In this document: piece after piece, positions 13,601 to 26,067 of the stretch
Position numbering within the stretch: the stretch's first letter is position 1
Layout of the letters: each line of letters starts with the position of its first letter
Source: Pristionchus mayeri
Taxonomy: Eukaryota; Nematoda; Chromadorea; Rhabditida; Neodiplogasteridae
NCBI GenBank assembly: GCA_036245805.1
Contig: BTRK01000006.1
Location: forward strand, 32,120,901-32,184,900
DNA length: 64,000 nucleotides
Direction of reading: 5' to 3'
Notes under the pieces: generated by a model
Database searches by the model: none
Told to the model about the DNA's origin: nothing
The model's input: only the letters and a program-made list of their open reading frames with translations
Translations under genes and position numbers: made by a program

Positions 13601-16600
13601 GTCGGCCATAGTGAACAATGTGACATTTAGTTTCAGAAACGCCAAGATTCCACTGCGAGGACCAGTTAGAAACAATATCTAGAGCGGATTGCAAGTCATC
13701 TGAGAACAGAGGGGCTTCAGCGAACAACTTGACTTCGTCTGCATACACAGAATAATAAATGGAGGCCGGGAATTTTACACAGATATCATTGATAAATAAG
13801 ATGAAGAGGAGAGGCCCGAGACAAGATCCCTGTGGCACGCCAGATATGACCGGGGATGGTGGGGAAAATGAAGTGTCAATAAATACGGATTGCGTACGAC
13901 CAGAGAGATATGAATGGAACCATGATACAATGTGATTAGAGATGCCTAACTCGGACAATTTATGTAACAATAATCTATGATCAATAGAATCAAAAGCTTT
14001 TCTGAAATCTATGTAAATTGTGTCAAAAGGAGAGCCATGCTTAGAGATGCGGAGATAATGTGCATAAGTCTCAGCAAGATTAGTGGAAGTTGATCTACAA
14101 TTTCTGAAACCAGATTGGTGAGGGTCAAATAAGTTGTTCTGGTCAAGAAACGCCGTAATTTTACCTATGATAATCTTCTCAAAAATTTTACACACAGATG
14201 AAGTAAGTGAAATAGGACGAAAATCTGTTATAGAGTTACTAGATTTTTTTGGAATAGGTTTAACTAAAGCTTGACGCCATTGAAATGGCACTTGGGAGGT
14301 AAGCAGAGACTTGTTAAAAATAGTAAGGAGAGGAGATACAACAGATAATCTACACCTCGAAAGAACTATACTGGGAATAGTGTCGGGAGTAACATTCACT
14401 TTGGGGGCAAGCTTACTAAGTGCACAGATAACATCCACGTAAGAAATTGAAGGGAGATCGAAAATGAAAGAAGGGGAAGGGAGAGGGAGTGGGGACGATT
14501 GGGGAGGGCTAAAGACAGAAGAAAAGAATTTTTCAAAAGCTACACACTTCTGGTCATTAGATGTCAGTACGGAACCATCAGAATCAACGATTCCAGAAGG
14601 AGTGGTCTTGGGAGTACTCAATTTCTCCTTGCAATAATTATAGAAAAGCTTAGGATTGGAGGACATAACAATACGATTTTCAAGGGAGCAATGAAATCTA
14701 TTTAGGGCAGAATTAAAACGCTGGGTCATAATAGCACATGCACGACTGTTTGGAGCAACTCTAGTTAATGTCTTACATTTCCCGTAAATAATTTTTAAAG
14801 TTCGTGGATATCTAGAGAAAGGGGAAGGTTTAGAGAGAGGAACAAATGTGTCTAAAACGTTATTTAGAAAGGCAACAAAATATGTATAAGATTGGTGGGT
14901 ATCACGATTGCTCAAAGCGTGGGTCCAGTCATGAAAGTGTATACAGTCATTAATCGAGATCCAATCAGCTAATCTATAGTTACGGGATGGAGCACAAACA
15001 TTCTGAGGAGGACGGGGAATGCGAAGGTCAAATGTCACACTGAGATGGTCACTAAGTGCAGTGGCAGGAGACACATTACATATAATATTCTCATTACAAA
15101 ATAATAGATCTAAATAGCTATTGAGCCTACTAGGGAAAGAGACAAACTGATTAAAGTGATGGTCTGACACGAAATCTAGTAGGTCATTTTGGTTTGGAGA
15201 AGAAAGAGAGGGCCAATCAACATTAGGAAAATTGAAATCACCAATTAAAATATAAGGAAAATCAACCGAAATATGAGTTTCTAAATTCAAAAGAAGTTGA
15301 ATAAGAGAGTCATTAGGGGCGGAAGGAGATCTATAAATAGTAAAAATCTAATTTTCGTATAAGGGAGAGACGGGGAGTAATCTAAATGAATATCAACTAC
15401 ACACGACTCGACAAGTGGTGAAGAAAAGGTAGAAATAAGTATGGGATTCAAAGAATTATGAACTAGACACGCGACGCCACCACCCCTACCGTAATCAGCA
15501 GAAGTAACGCGATCGCATCGAAAAGGCAAAAAATCAGGAAAACCGCCAACAAGGAGAGAGTCGCTATCACTATTATCTAACCAAGTCTCAGATATGCAAA
15601 TGATGCGGTACTCATGAGAAGCGATCAAGAATGAAAGCTGAGGGGATTTACATCGAATGGAACGAGCATTAGCATAGAATACGGAGACAGGAGAGTTTCT
15701 AGAGTGACGTGTACTTAATATCGATCGATTGTGTGTTGACCTAACGAGGGAATGACTAGAGAGTGAGGGGAGGGGAGACAAGAGTGGAAGTATGGTACCC
15801 TTGCTGCCACTGTCCTATCCTCTCCTCGTTGTCACGTGGTCAGTGCGGGAAGGCGCGATTGCAGCCGGATCGGGAGTCGAGGGAATGGAGGCAGCAGAGG
15901 GAGCAGAAGAGGGAGTTCCGGAGTGTCCTGGATGAGGGAGATCGGCAGAAGAGGTCTTAGTAGTGCGAGAGAGTCCGTAACGGGGAGGGAGCGGGCGAGG
16001 GGTACGGTAATTGATCAGAGTGAAGTCGCGCACTCCGCACACAATCATGCGAGCTTCAAGATTGCGTCGCATGGCCTCGCGCTTCCTTCTCCAAGGACAG
16101 CTGAGTGGGAGTCAGGTCCTTCCTGATGAAGGCAAGAGAGTCCTTGAAGGGAGAGGGACGGCCTGGCTTTCCACGAATTCCAGAGAGGAGGGCATCACGA
16201 GTAGTCTTGTCCGGGCAGCTTATCTTGAGAGGGCGAGTACCGGGAGGACGATGAGGAGGATGGCGGTGATGAGAAATCTTCTTCTCATCCCACGCCTTCT
16301 TCACCGCATCACTGCCCGAGTACTGGACGAGGTCAGCGATGAGCTTCTCGTCGGCAGCTGCTCCCTCCTTCAGGTTCTCCTTGTGTCCAATGACGACTGC
16401 CCTTGTTTCTTTATCCTCGTACTCCGCCCTGTCAGAGATTACACGAGAGCACGACTCGTACACAACGCGTGCCACGTCGAGAGTGGGGGCGAGTGAGGTG
16501 GGGGCAGGGGGAGGATTGGCGAGAGAGAGGGTCTGGAGAAGGGCGCGTACATCAGAGAGCATGGCCATGACAGCGTCTACTTTGCAAGAAAGCGCGTCCA

Positions 16601-19600
16601 CGCTTTCCTGGGAGGCGACTCGCACCGAATTGGGTTTGGCGGCAGCAGGGAGAGGGGCCTTGAGAGGGGTCCTGGTTCCCGACATCGCGCAGGGGAGAAA
16701 GCGTTGAAAAGTGTCCCACCTGGTCGAGTGGGATTAGACCACCTTTGATTCGAGATTCCATTGTTTTTGTTATTCCAATCTGTGCTTCCTTAATATTTGT
16801 GGCGCCGAGTCGGACAAAACATCAAAAATTTCGAATTGTGTTTTCACAATTTCACAAGGAGTCAACAAGCACTTTCGCAGATATTATTTGAATACGGTAG
16901 CCTAAGTAAAATGGAATGTTAAGGAATATGTGGTGCGTGCACTGGAATGGAGAGATATGTTCGTCCTCTGACCTCGTTCCAGTCATCGTCCATATGTCGT
17001 ATGTCTGATCTGCGAATCCTCCATTCTCGATCATCCCATCTCCATCCACGTCCCATTCACGTCTGAGTCAAAGAAAGAATCGTAGAAAGAATATGAATTG
17101 ACAGAACACTACAATTTCAGAAATAACTTCAAAGAAAAGCTATTATCTAACGATATTCAGTTGGATAAAATACAATTGAAACAGTCTCTCTCTTTAGGGA
17201 AATGCTTACTTTCCTGCCTCGATGATCTCCATGGAACGATCGAAGAGATGAGAGAGAACTTCATCCGCCTCAAGGAAAGCAATGATGGGGATTGTTGAGA
17301 GGGGGGTGCCTCTCTAATCTACAGCTACTCGATCTTTCTTTGCTCAACATGACTAGAGAGTGTAGTTGAATGAGATGCGAAGCGCAAGTATTCAAACCTG
17401 TGGATTCTCGTGCTTAATCGACATCTGGTAATCGCGAAGGGAAGCGAGGATAAACCTTTACAATGTTTTTTTAAAGAGGGAGATAAGTGTCTAAACACAA
17501 ACTTGAGGTTGAGATCCTTCCACTCTCCCGTATCATGCAGACAGTACGCATTCGTGTACTCCCAAGGAGCATCGACTGGAATGAGACACCCACTCGATTT
17601 AATTGAGATTCGAAAGCTCCACTTCTTCTTCAGACCAATGATATCAGATGAGAGTGTCAGAGAAACAATTCTATTTGTGATCTTCAATAAGACGTTACGG
17701 TAGTTCCTCTACTCACTTGGATGTCCCATATCGTGAGGGAGTCTCCCTCTCTTCTTCACTATCACTGTCTCTCCATCCATTAGAGTCTTGTGAAGACGTA
17801 AATCCTCTCGGTTCAGTTGCTCGGCTGAAATGAGGGGAATAAAGGAGGGGATAAGGGTACGGTGGATAAATAACTGCAGAATAAATAAACAGACAGAAGT
17901 CGAGTTGCATGGATACTTCGAGATGGGGCCAGTTCTCTATGAATGCAGCAGAGGCGTAGAAGTGGACGTCGTACGTGTTGATCATCAGATACTCCCATGC
18001 TGCAATTGATGGAACTGAGAGAAAAGGAGAAGAGAACTGACACTCCATGTATCCGAATCGACCCCACTCCTTCATGTGAGCTGATGTGTGATCGGAGACG
18101 TGATCCTCTCTCTCCTGAGAGTGATTCAATTATGGCCGAAAGAATAACAGATACCTACTTCATATTCGATCCACGAAGTCGATCCATCAGACACGTAGTA
18201 CAACTCGTTGAAGAGAGCCGATCGATACCTAATGCGATTGCTTCAGTCGCTGTTCAACGGTATGAAAGAGGACATCTACCATTCGGGAAGTCTTCTGTCA
18301 TTGATCACGGGATTCTGCCATTCTTCGATCTGTCGCTGCCAGTCTGCAAGTATAAGTATCACAGAGAGAAGAATATAAATCATTTAATTGAATAATACCC
18401 TTTCTCTTCTGTACAGCATGAACTCCCATCTCCGAAGTGGCCGAGGGACCGTGGAAGAAGCGAGAATATCGTCTGGAATATTAGTGAATCTATTATATTG
18501 AATCCTATAAAGCAATTACACTAAAAACTTGGTGAGCTTGAAGTTTAGAAATTCATTTTTTTTCATCGTGCAACTACATGAAATTGGGTAAAAAACTTGC
18601 CTCTTGCACACTTTCGACTTCTTTCCGAAGTCGATCTCGGGCATATTCCACACCAAGACGAATTCAAGCTCCCCTGATTCAGACGAGACCACCTAAGCAT
18701 CACAAGGTACATATTAGACTGTAGAAAGTGCTTGAATTAAGCTAGGTAAAAGTGTGACCTGTGTTTCAGCGCACACTGCGACGGCGCATTCTCTGTAGCC
18801 ATCAATCATCCTCTCTGCGATTAGTCACTTCATCCAATGCATCATATATCAGATCAATGTGCTTTCAAAAAAATCGCCAAGACTAGTAACATATACATAG
18901 ACTAACCATAATCCTCGAAGTTGCCGTCCTCTGCGAGTGACCTCCAGATGGAACTGCCATCGCCCGTTGGATCGAAGGATGTGCAAGAGAGGGAGTGACG
19001 TTTCTCAAGAGGATCTCCTTCCCTCTTCTCTCTCTTCTCTTTCTCATTCTTCTCACCTTATTCCTCTTTGCATATACTCCGTAGGTGACATTCCTTCCTC
19101 TCAATTTATGGGCCAATTCCATTCCTTCCAGGTGCGAGTCCGAGTATTTCCGCACTCTGCACAACGGATTTGAATTATGAATTTTCCAAAAAGCGTAGCT
19201 TTCTATTGATGTAAAGTATTTTTGAATATAGAAATCGTGTGATCGTGAGAGAAATCGTACATTTGTTTTTATTTTTAAATCCAGGTTGGAAAATGGCGGA
19301 CCTGCAGACGCTCTCCCTCGCCCATTGAGCACACCCCGTACCATTGCGCCATGTGAACGAGATACTCACCTGGTGAGGCACTAATTAGTTAACTATCCTT
19401 TCCCGAAACTACGTATTGTAGCCTCAACGTTCGCATTCATGGGTTAATATGCACGAAATCTGAGCCTTCCTCAAAGGGAGGAATGGGGACACCTCGATGT
19501 CCTCCTCCCTCACTCACATTGTAATCGACCGTGCTGTTATTCTTGACGTGCCACACGAAATTAGTGAGGGGAAGCGTCGATTCCTCAAGGAAGAAATTGA

Positions 19601-21019
19601 TAAAAGCATCACATGAAATGGTACTCCATAAACTCTTGCAATTCGTCAGAGAGAAGACGGAGTGTACTCTACTCAGAGAGTGGAGTACCTTGTAGTCATG
19701 GGGGATCACGGGTGAGATCTGCTCGCAGACTACCACCAATCCGAGATCAGACAGAGTGAATTCAGTCCACGATCGAGGGAAGAGACCACGGTAACGAACG
19801 GAGGACGAGGGGAATGCCTGCAGCGGAAGAATGCAGTTTGAATGAATTTTGAAAAAAAAATCATTTAGAAGACCTCCTTTCGCACACAATAACCCATTCT
19901 CAGAACCTCTGTATACCTTATCCCATGCTGATAGTGTACTCGTGTTCTGCTTTGCACAAGTGAGAAGTCTCTGAGTGATCAACTGTCCCGTGACACTCCG
20001 CACAGTGAGAATGAACTGAAACGAAGGATTCACTTATAAATATCTACTTAATTTATCTGAACAGTCTTCTAAATAAGGGGAGATGGGTTCACCTGATTAG
20101 CTCGTACATTGTCCGTCCAAACTTCTTTGATTCCAGGAACGAGTGCGAATCGATTGAACCCCCCTCGGAAATCACGGCCGATCGATCCACATCCAATTCC
20201 TCCGATGGGAACTCCTGAATGAAATGAGAGAATTACAGCTACTTCATCAGAATCTTGTCTCAATTTTTTACCGAATTCTCGACTCTTGTTCAATCTCTCC
20301 CGTTAGATCGAGGCACGAATTAAACTTGGCAGTAAAAAGGAATTCTTTGCTCACCAGTGTGTGCCATGTGCAGATGTTGTCTGAAGATGTTGATGAAGAT
20401 CCCCTCACCATGCCACCAATTCCAAATACTCTTGAAGAGAAACCTACAATTCTTCACTTACAATTTCCACCTAGTCTCCCGGCATCCATAGTGATTGCAC
20501 AATTAGAAGAGGCCACTCTATGAGCTCCTCTTGTTTACTGCACTGATTATTTACTTAATAGATCGTCAACAGACGAGAGAATGATAACAAAGGTCGTGTT
20601 TATCTGCGTCGTCTTTCGGAATACATCATGAGAAGAGAATTTTTTGAGAATACTCCGAATATTATGTTCATATTTTCTTCAATTAAATGTGTACCTGAAC
20701 ATCATGGGAATGACAACGGGAATGTGCTTGAGACGGGGAATGAAGGGAATCCGTCGTTCCGAAGGCTTCCAGTCGCCTCTCGCCGTCCATCCTCAAACAA
20801 TACCAATATGAAGGAACTCAAGTCTCACTCTTTGTGCGGAAATGCTTATGAAATTCAGGAAAAAAACAAGAAGTGTATGAATTATAAACTTTGGGATTAT
20901 CGTAATGAATTTCAGAATTGTATCATATTTCACTAAGCAAGTGATGAATATCACAAATAATTCAAACCGATTCCTTCGATCAGCTTCGAGGGGTCATCGA
21001 CTTCTCCTGACGAAGCCAT
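10615..21019 (-). CDS. Non-lysosomal glucosylceramidase, GBA2 type (GH116)
   Basis: Hydrolyses glucosylceramide to glucose and ceramide at the cytosolic face of ER/endosomal membranes (family knowledge). Thirty-one exons, all phase-consistent, give about 841 residues against 927 in human GBA2. Exon starts include 21019, 20791, 20443, 20214, 20015, 19817, 19583, 19369, 19156, 19003, 18814, 18692, 18472, 18343, 18228, 18114, 17999, 17824, 17575, 17455, 17268, 17062, 12660, 12451, 11856, 11593, 11238, 11035, 10898, 10806 and 10686. Landmarks in order: [131 protein letters not shown]. The Glu in FNELY and the Asp in ADQTYD correspond to the catalytic nucleophile and acid/base of human GBA2, so the enzyme looks active. 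One intron (18600) uses a GC donor. The intron 16972-12661 carries a LINE in the same orientation. C. elegans has one such enzyme; orthology is likely. Confidence 0.93.
12885..15781 (-). pseudogene. LINE ORF2 (endonuclease-reverse transcriptase), frameshifted
   Basis: The N-terminal endonuclease part reads from 15781 with [11 protein letters not shown] and [10 protein letters not shown]. Near 15345, in a T run, the frame shifts; the second frame continues through [13 protein letters not shown] (endonuclease core) and the reverse transcriptase blocks [47 protein letters not shown], then VYADEVKLF. The last is the catalytic YxDD box, here YADE, which replaces the second essential Asp by Glu. 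It ends at 12885 after a CR1-like C-terminal region. The frameshift plus YADE imply no activity. Confidence 0.88.
15815..16685 (-). pseudogene. LINE ORF1 (nucleic-acid-binding protein), frameshifted
   Basis: The first frame, 16685-16056, begins [11 protein letters not shown]. It has a heptad-like stretch ([19 protein letters not shown]) and an RRM-like end with [17 protein letters not shown] and [16 protein letters not shown]. Near 16075 the frame is lost and continues in another frame from 16072 ([17 protein letters not shown]), ending at 15815 in a Ser/Pro-rich tail. The continuation matches what ORF1 proteins of nematode LINEs have after the EKE block, so one indel has split the ORF. Confidence 0.7.
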
Positions 21020-23637
21020 CTGAAGTGCGGAATGGTAGGAGAGAGAGAGAGAGAGCAACGGAACACTCGGCAAGGAAAAGTAGGAATGGGACAAATTACG
21101 GAAGGAATAATGATGGCACACGGGGATTGGAATAACTCATCAAAATGAAAATATTAGATAAGCCTATTAAAATGAGTGCACCTTGAGAATGGAAAAAATA
21201 TTGTATTAGTGTAATAATAGGCAGAAGAAAAGATATGAAGGGAAGTTGTGTGAGCATAATAATGAAGAGATCTCAGGGAAAGGATAACGAGAAAGAAGGA
21301 ATCGACATTCGTACAGTCGTATCATCGGTGATAATTGGATGTTTTGACTGAAAGAAGCATACGATACAACTCGTGCGCAGCTGTATATTTAGTGTGATCC
21401 CTTGTAATGGCGGATCTTTTGCAGCTGCAGGAATAAACTTGCAAATTCGACCACTGCGAAACCGCTATTACTTACTTTTCTTATTTCTCTTTGTGTCTGA
21501 TTGCGTATAGAAGAGAGATCGGAATGGAGAGAACGAGAGAAATGAATGGATCTAGCCCTAGTGCATAGATCTACACTACAGTTGCCCAAGTTGGGCGAAC
21601 AGAGTGAACCACTGACTTCTTCGGGGAAGATTTGCTAGTTCAACATTTGCTAGTTCCTTCTACCTAACATTATTTATCATGATTTTTTCCGGTAATTGCA
21701 TTAGTTCTCTGATAACGAAAGGAAAGGAGGTTTTTACAAGTGATCAAACAGATACGCGCAGATCGGTAGGAAAGATGACTGAAATGCAGGATAGGAGAGA
21801 GACTTGCTTCGCATCCAGAACTATCGCTGAATGGAACTTCGAATTCAGTGAACAAATATGAATTGAATATGTAATAAGATTATAGAGCAACAAAGCAGAG
21901 AGGGCGGAATGGTTCCTCGAGCTCCAGTTGTCATTGGAGAGTGGAATGGCTCGCACAACAAAAGTGCAGTTGCTAGAGTATCATAGAGAGGAATGGCAAT
22001 CCAGAGGAGGAACAGGCTTGACGAGAGAGAAAAATAAGTGGAAGAGGGAGATCGCATTGGGATTTAGACGGGCATGGTGTGAGGATTCAATAGTGAAAGG
22101 AGGTGTAGAGAAGACGAGACGGACTGGCCAGATTATCCCCCCTTGCAACATCTCTGCAGGTTCGGAATGCGCTTTGAGGAGAAGAAGAAATGCAAACTCT
22201 TTCCTTTTTTATAACCTACAACACCAAATCGAGGTTAGTCAGACTATTCGGTTCGTATTGATATTACAGGCTCGCGACGCTCGAGAGATAAGAGATAGTG
22301 TGCAAATACTCACATAAATATGAGGGCAAACGGCGTGTTTTATAGGAGAAAAGTGGAGTGTGGGACTGAATAAGTGGAGACTCGACGGACTGAGGGGACA
22401 CTTGTTGATGAACTGCAGAGAGACGAGGGAATATAACACGCACAAACAGTGAGTGCATGGATGACTATGTGCCAGCATTTGTTCGCTGTTCCCGATTCAA
22501 ATCAAAGGCTACTCATGGAGAAGAGAAAGGGAAGGAAAGAGTGCACGAGCAGACGATGGTTCAATGGCAACTTGGAGAGACAGAGGAAGGAGAAGAGACA
22601 TTGCGAAATGAAGAGAGAGGAGGGAAAAGGAGGGTTTTGGAATGCGAATAGAGGTAGAGATAAATTGTGTGCGAGACTAGAGAGTAAACACAAAGCAATA
22701 CACTCTCTCCATTTCCCATTCTTCCTCCTTCTCACTCGTCGTGAGAGGGGGAGAGGGGGAGACTGTCGGTCGCCCTCTCACTCCAATCTCATCCTTCCTT
22801 TCGATTGTTCTCATTTCCAATTCGAGTAACGGTGGATCGAGAATGGTCAAGTGCACACTTTCAGTCGTGAGAATACGTGAGAGTGCATTACAACAATTGT
22901 GTGTCAACCTAGATAATTGAAAAATCTTTTCGGATATTGGGAGGGTGTCGCATAATTTTTTTTTAATTTTGCACTTCATTGAAAGGGTTAGTAAGGTACT
23001 GTAATTTGGAGATACAAGTTTATGAGAATGGGGAAATATGACTGCGATTTTCTCACTCTCTCTGCATCTCTCACGTATCTCAAAGAGGAAGAAGAGCAAT
23101 GTGATTATTCAATGCAAATTCTAACCTGATCAGATTATTACAATCTGCTCAGTCATTCACTTCTCTGCTCGATATCATTCTGTTCACTACACAATGGGAA
23201 CGACACTCACATCATTCAAAATGCAGAAGGAGAAAAGAAAGAGATCGCACCAGTGATTTTTTCTTCATTCGGAAGAATCTTCATTCGGCATTGTGGGTTG
23301 ACATTCAGTATATCAAATGCGGACTGACTGTTCCAGATCTCAAATTATTGATTACTTTCAAATTTTCAAATCGAAGAATCTTCATTCGGAATCATAGCTC
23401 TCGAATTTCAATTGAAAGCGGACGCCCTTCCGTTCCCGAAAAAAGAAAAGGTTTCATCAAAGGGAGATCGGGAAGGTCATCACACGTTGTTGTGATGCAT
23501 GAGAGAGGAGAGAAAAAGAGACCAGCAGATGAGGAATTTCTCCATTACAAACTGTCTCTAGTCGATGAGAGAGAATGGAAGACAGAGTAAAGAGTGGATG
23601 GATGGGAACCATTGTGCAGTGTACTTCCAGTCGAAGG
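21020..23637. other. Divergent intergenic region, no gene supported
   Basis: Head-to-head spacer between GBA2 (minus) and collagen A (plus). It is purine/pyrimidine-biased with several open frames of low complexity and no splice or domain support. A TC/GA-rich stretch lies at 22500-22790. Confidence 0.5.
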
Positions 23638-23645
23638 ATCGGGAG

Positions 23646-23653
23646 TATAAAAG
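23646..23653 (+). promoter_or_regulatory. TATA box of collagen A
   Basis: TATAAAAG lies 61 bases before the start codon, within GGGAGTATAAAAGGGAGG. The same element sits at the same distance in collagen B, and a similar one precedes collagen C. Confidence 0.75.
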
Positions 23654-23706
23654 GGAGGGTGGAGATAGGAGGAGCAAGCAATTGCAGCTTCAATCAACAG
23701 ACAAGA

Positions 23707-25301
23707 ATGAGTAACGTGAGTCCCTTCAATTTTCTAATCTGGTAATCAGGATACTCAAATGAAGAGATCTCTAAGGAAGAAGATCTCGTCTATTTCTTCT
23801 CTCCTTCAGGCTCTGGTGTACGTGGCTACTGCCGGCTTAGGCATCGCAATCTTCGCTGTGATGGCTTCTCTCGCCATTCTCACCAATGACATCACTTCCT
23901 TCCATGAGGAGGCGATGATGGATCTCAAGGAGTTCAAGGTGAGAGAGATGGAGGAGAAGCAGTTGACAAGAATGATCAGAAGACGGATTAGAAAAAAAAG
24001 AATAATGCTGTTGAGATGGTGGCGAACGATGCTTGGATGAACATCCTCTCAGCAGCCCCTGCTTCATCCTCTTCCTCTACTCCGTTCAACGTCAGAAAGG
24101 TATCGTATATTCCTCCTCTTTCATTCTTATATCATTCTCGATTCGATCCTAACGAGGTTTGATGAATGACAACAATGCAATTCGAATGTATTCTGCTGCA
24201 GGGCCGTCAGGCTAACGGGAAGACTTGCAACTGTGGCGAGCAGCCTAATAACTGCCCTGCTGGTAAGTACCAGTCCCTTTCTGGACCATAATGAATCATG
24301 GAATAGGAAGAGAATGAAGAGTGCATTGCAGGCCCGCCCGGTCCTCCCGGAGCCCCTGGAGAGGCTGGATTTGATGGAGCCCCTGGAAAGGACGGCAACA
24401 ATGGCAACGTTGGTCTGCCCACTGAGAAGGACCCGTACGCACAGCCTGCACCTTGCACCAAGTGCCCTGCCGGACCCAGAGGACCCGCGGGACCCGATGG
24501 AGAGACTGGAAGACCCGGACCCGAAGGCGCTCCCGGAGCACCCGGTGCACCTGGAAAGGACGGAGAGAATGGAGAGACTGGACCTGCTGGAGATGCTGGA
24601 TCCAATGGAAGAAATGGACACGATGGAAGACCCGGAGGACCCGGAAGAAATGGAAAGAGAGGATCTGGTGCTCCCGGTGCACCCGGACCCGACGGACGTG
24701 TTGGACGCGCTGGAAAGCCCGGAGCACGCGGAGAGCGTGGACCTGCTGGAGCTCCTGGACCTCAGGGAGCGGCTGGAGCACCCGGGAGAGACGGATTCCC
24801 CGGAGAGAATGGAACTGACGGAGTGGAGGGAGAAGCCGGTCTGCCTGGATCAGATGCTGCCTATTGCCCTTGCCCTCCTCGTTCGTTCGAGGTACTGTAG
24901 ACAAGAGTACTGTAGCAGCTACATAAGCTACACCATGAATTCCTCAAATGATCATAGTAGATTAGTACTTTGGCTGAATAGACTGAATGGGTTCAATTTG
25001 ACACTATTTCGAATAAAGATACTGTGATCACAAGAATATGTTTGAGGTGAAGCACGAGCCCGAGACCGCAGGCTACGACACTCCTGTGGCTGCCACTACC
25101 GCATCCGCTCCCTCTCCCGCGCGTGCCGCGTATGACGCTCCGGTGGCGGCTCCTGCTCCCTCGTACGAGGCAGTGACTGCTGCTCCTCCAGCCCCCGCCC
25201 CTGCTGGATACGATGCCCCCGCAGAAGTAACCACTGAGAAGACTCTCCCTACTCCTCCCAGAGCATCCAACCCCTACAGACTTAGGAAGCTTAGAGCTTA
25301 A
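23707..25301 (+). CDS. Cuticle collagen A
   Basis: Structural protein of the exoskeleton, secreted by hypodermis. Exons 23707-23715, 23810-23938, 24016-24099, 24202-24262, 24332-24891 and 25047-25301 join in phase to 365 residues. The N-terminus MSN is followed by a hydrophobic signal-anchor ([19 protein letters not shown]) and the collagen N-domain [13 protein letters not shown] cysteine block ([10 protein letters not shown]) precedes the Gly-X-Y region, which is interrupted around CTKC and closed by CPCPPRSF. The C-terminal exon encodes an Ala/Pro-rich tail with repeated [12 protein letters not shown] units ending in YRLRKLRA. No RxxR-type subtilisin site was positively located. Exon 1 carries only three codons. 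Its partner copy is mirrored at 34299-32705 and a diverged paralogue lies at 47203-45794. Confidence 0.93.
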
Positions 25302-25440
25302 GGAAGGCCATTGGCTGATTACTAAAAAAGAAGTGATACCACAATGAAATAAATTATTCAATAAATATCCCGTCCATTTCATTTCACAAACAAATTCAAC
25401 CGAAGATCACAGAATCACTTGGAAAATGCAATATTATCTT

Positions 25441-26067
25441 GTATATATATTTTATCTACGCACAAGGCGCAACGAGATACGAATATTATATTATGTGTGT
25501 CGTACAGAATAATTTGACTCCTCACATCGAGGATTCAAAGTGATAGAATAGGGAGAGAGAAGGGAGTACAAAAAGAAGCGAGAGAGAAAATAAGCGAAGA
25601 TCGAGTCAACTGGTCTCATCTGTCTTCGTCTGGTAAGTATTTGAGGAGGGAACCGAGGAGGAGGCACTCGGGTAGACCAGGTAGACTCTGCTCCGAGAAC
25701 TAGCATCCGTAGATCTCTAACGGGGAAGAAGTGGGGAGGGAGTAGACATGTATGCTTGGGGGGGGGGGGTGGAAAGAGAATATGGGGGTGGGGAGAGGGG
25801 AGAGAAGAAGGCGAAAGTGAATAACTAACGATAAGTTGCAAACTTAGATAAGTCTAATTTGAGTAATCTATTCTTAAAGACAGAAATATTTGAAGAACTA
25901 TGAACATCTGAAGAAAGTTCACTAAGTATCCTAGCTACTCTTCTAGAAAAACAATGAAAACGAGGTGTGGATTTAGTTGCCTCAATATGAATTCCAAATG
26001 TGTTCGATCTATCTCTAAGGGGTTTAAAAGTAAAGAATCTATTGCGATCTAGAACTGTGTCGCCATT
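25441..26067 (-). mobile_element. 5'-truncated CR1-like LINE 3' fragment inserted in arm A
   Basis: Present in arm A and absent from arm B, where the flanks TTATCTT and GCTCATTT are directly joined. The minus strand carries an open frame from 26073 to 25825 with the usual LINE C-terminal pattern (DRNRFFTFKPLRDRSNTFG, RRVARILSEL, ISVFKNRLLKLDL, stop), followed by a 3' untranslated part ending near an AT-repeat at 25441. It contains a 10-base G run near 25758. It differs in sequence from the LINE in GBA2. Confidence 0.75.

Larger units (their letters stand above)
12853..16760 (-). mobile_element. CR1/Jockey-like LINE, near full length, inactive
   Basis: The element lies wholly in the GBA2 intron 16972-12661. 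On the minus strand it has ORF1, then ORF2 with endonuclease and reverse transcriptase, then a short tandem GAAT tail (ATTC repeats at about 12853-12876 on the plus strand), as in CR1-type LINEs. The 5' boundary near 16760 is approximate and no target-site duplication was identified. It carries two frameshifts and a changed catalytic motif (see the two ORF entries), so it is a dead copy that the host gene splices out. Confidence 0.85.

Noticed and set aside
22449..22829. Open frame in the GBA2-collagen A spacer
   Set aside because: Purine-rich composition with no domain, signal peptide or splice sites.
24207..24904. Long overlapping open frames on the strand opposite the collagens (also at 33102-33773 and 46216-46653)
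   Set aside because: They mirror Gly-X-Y codon periodicity of the real collagen exons, cross the introns and lack their own signals.
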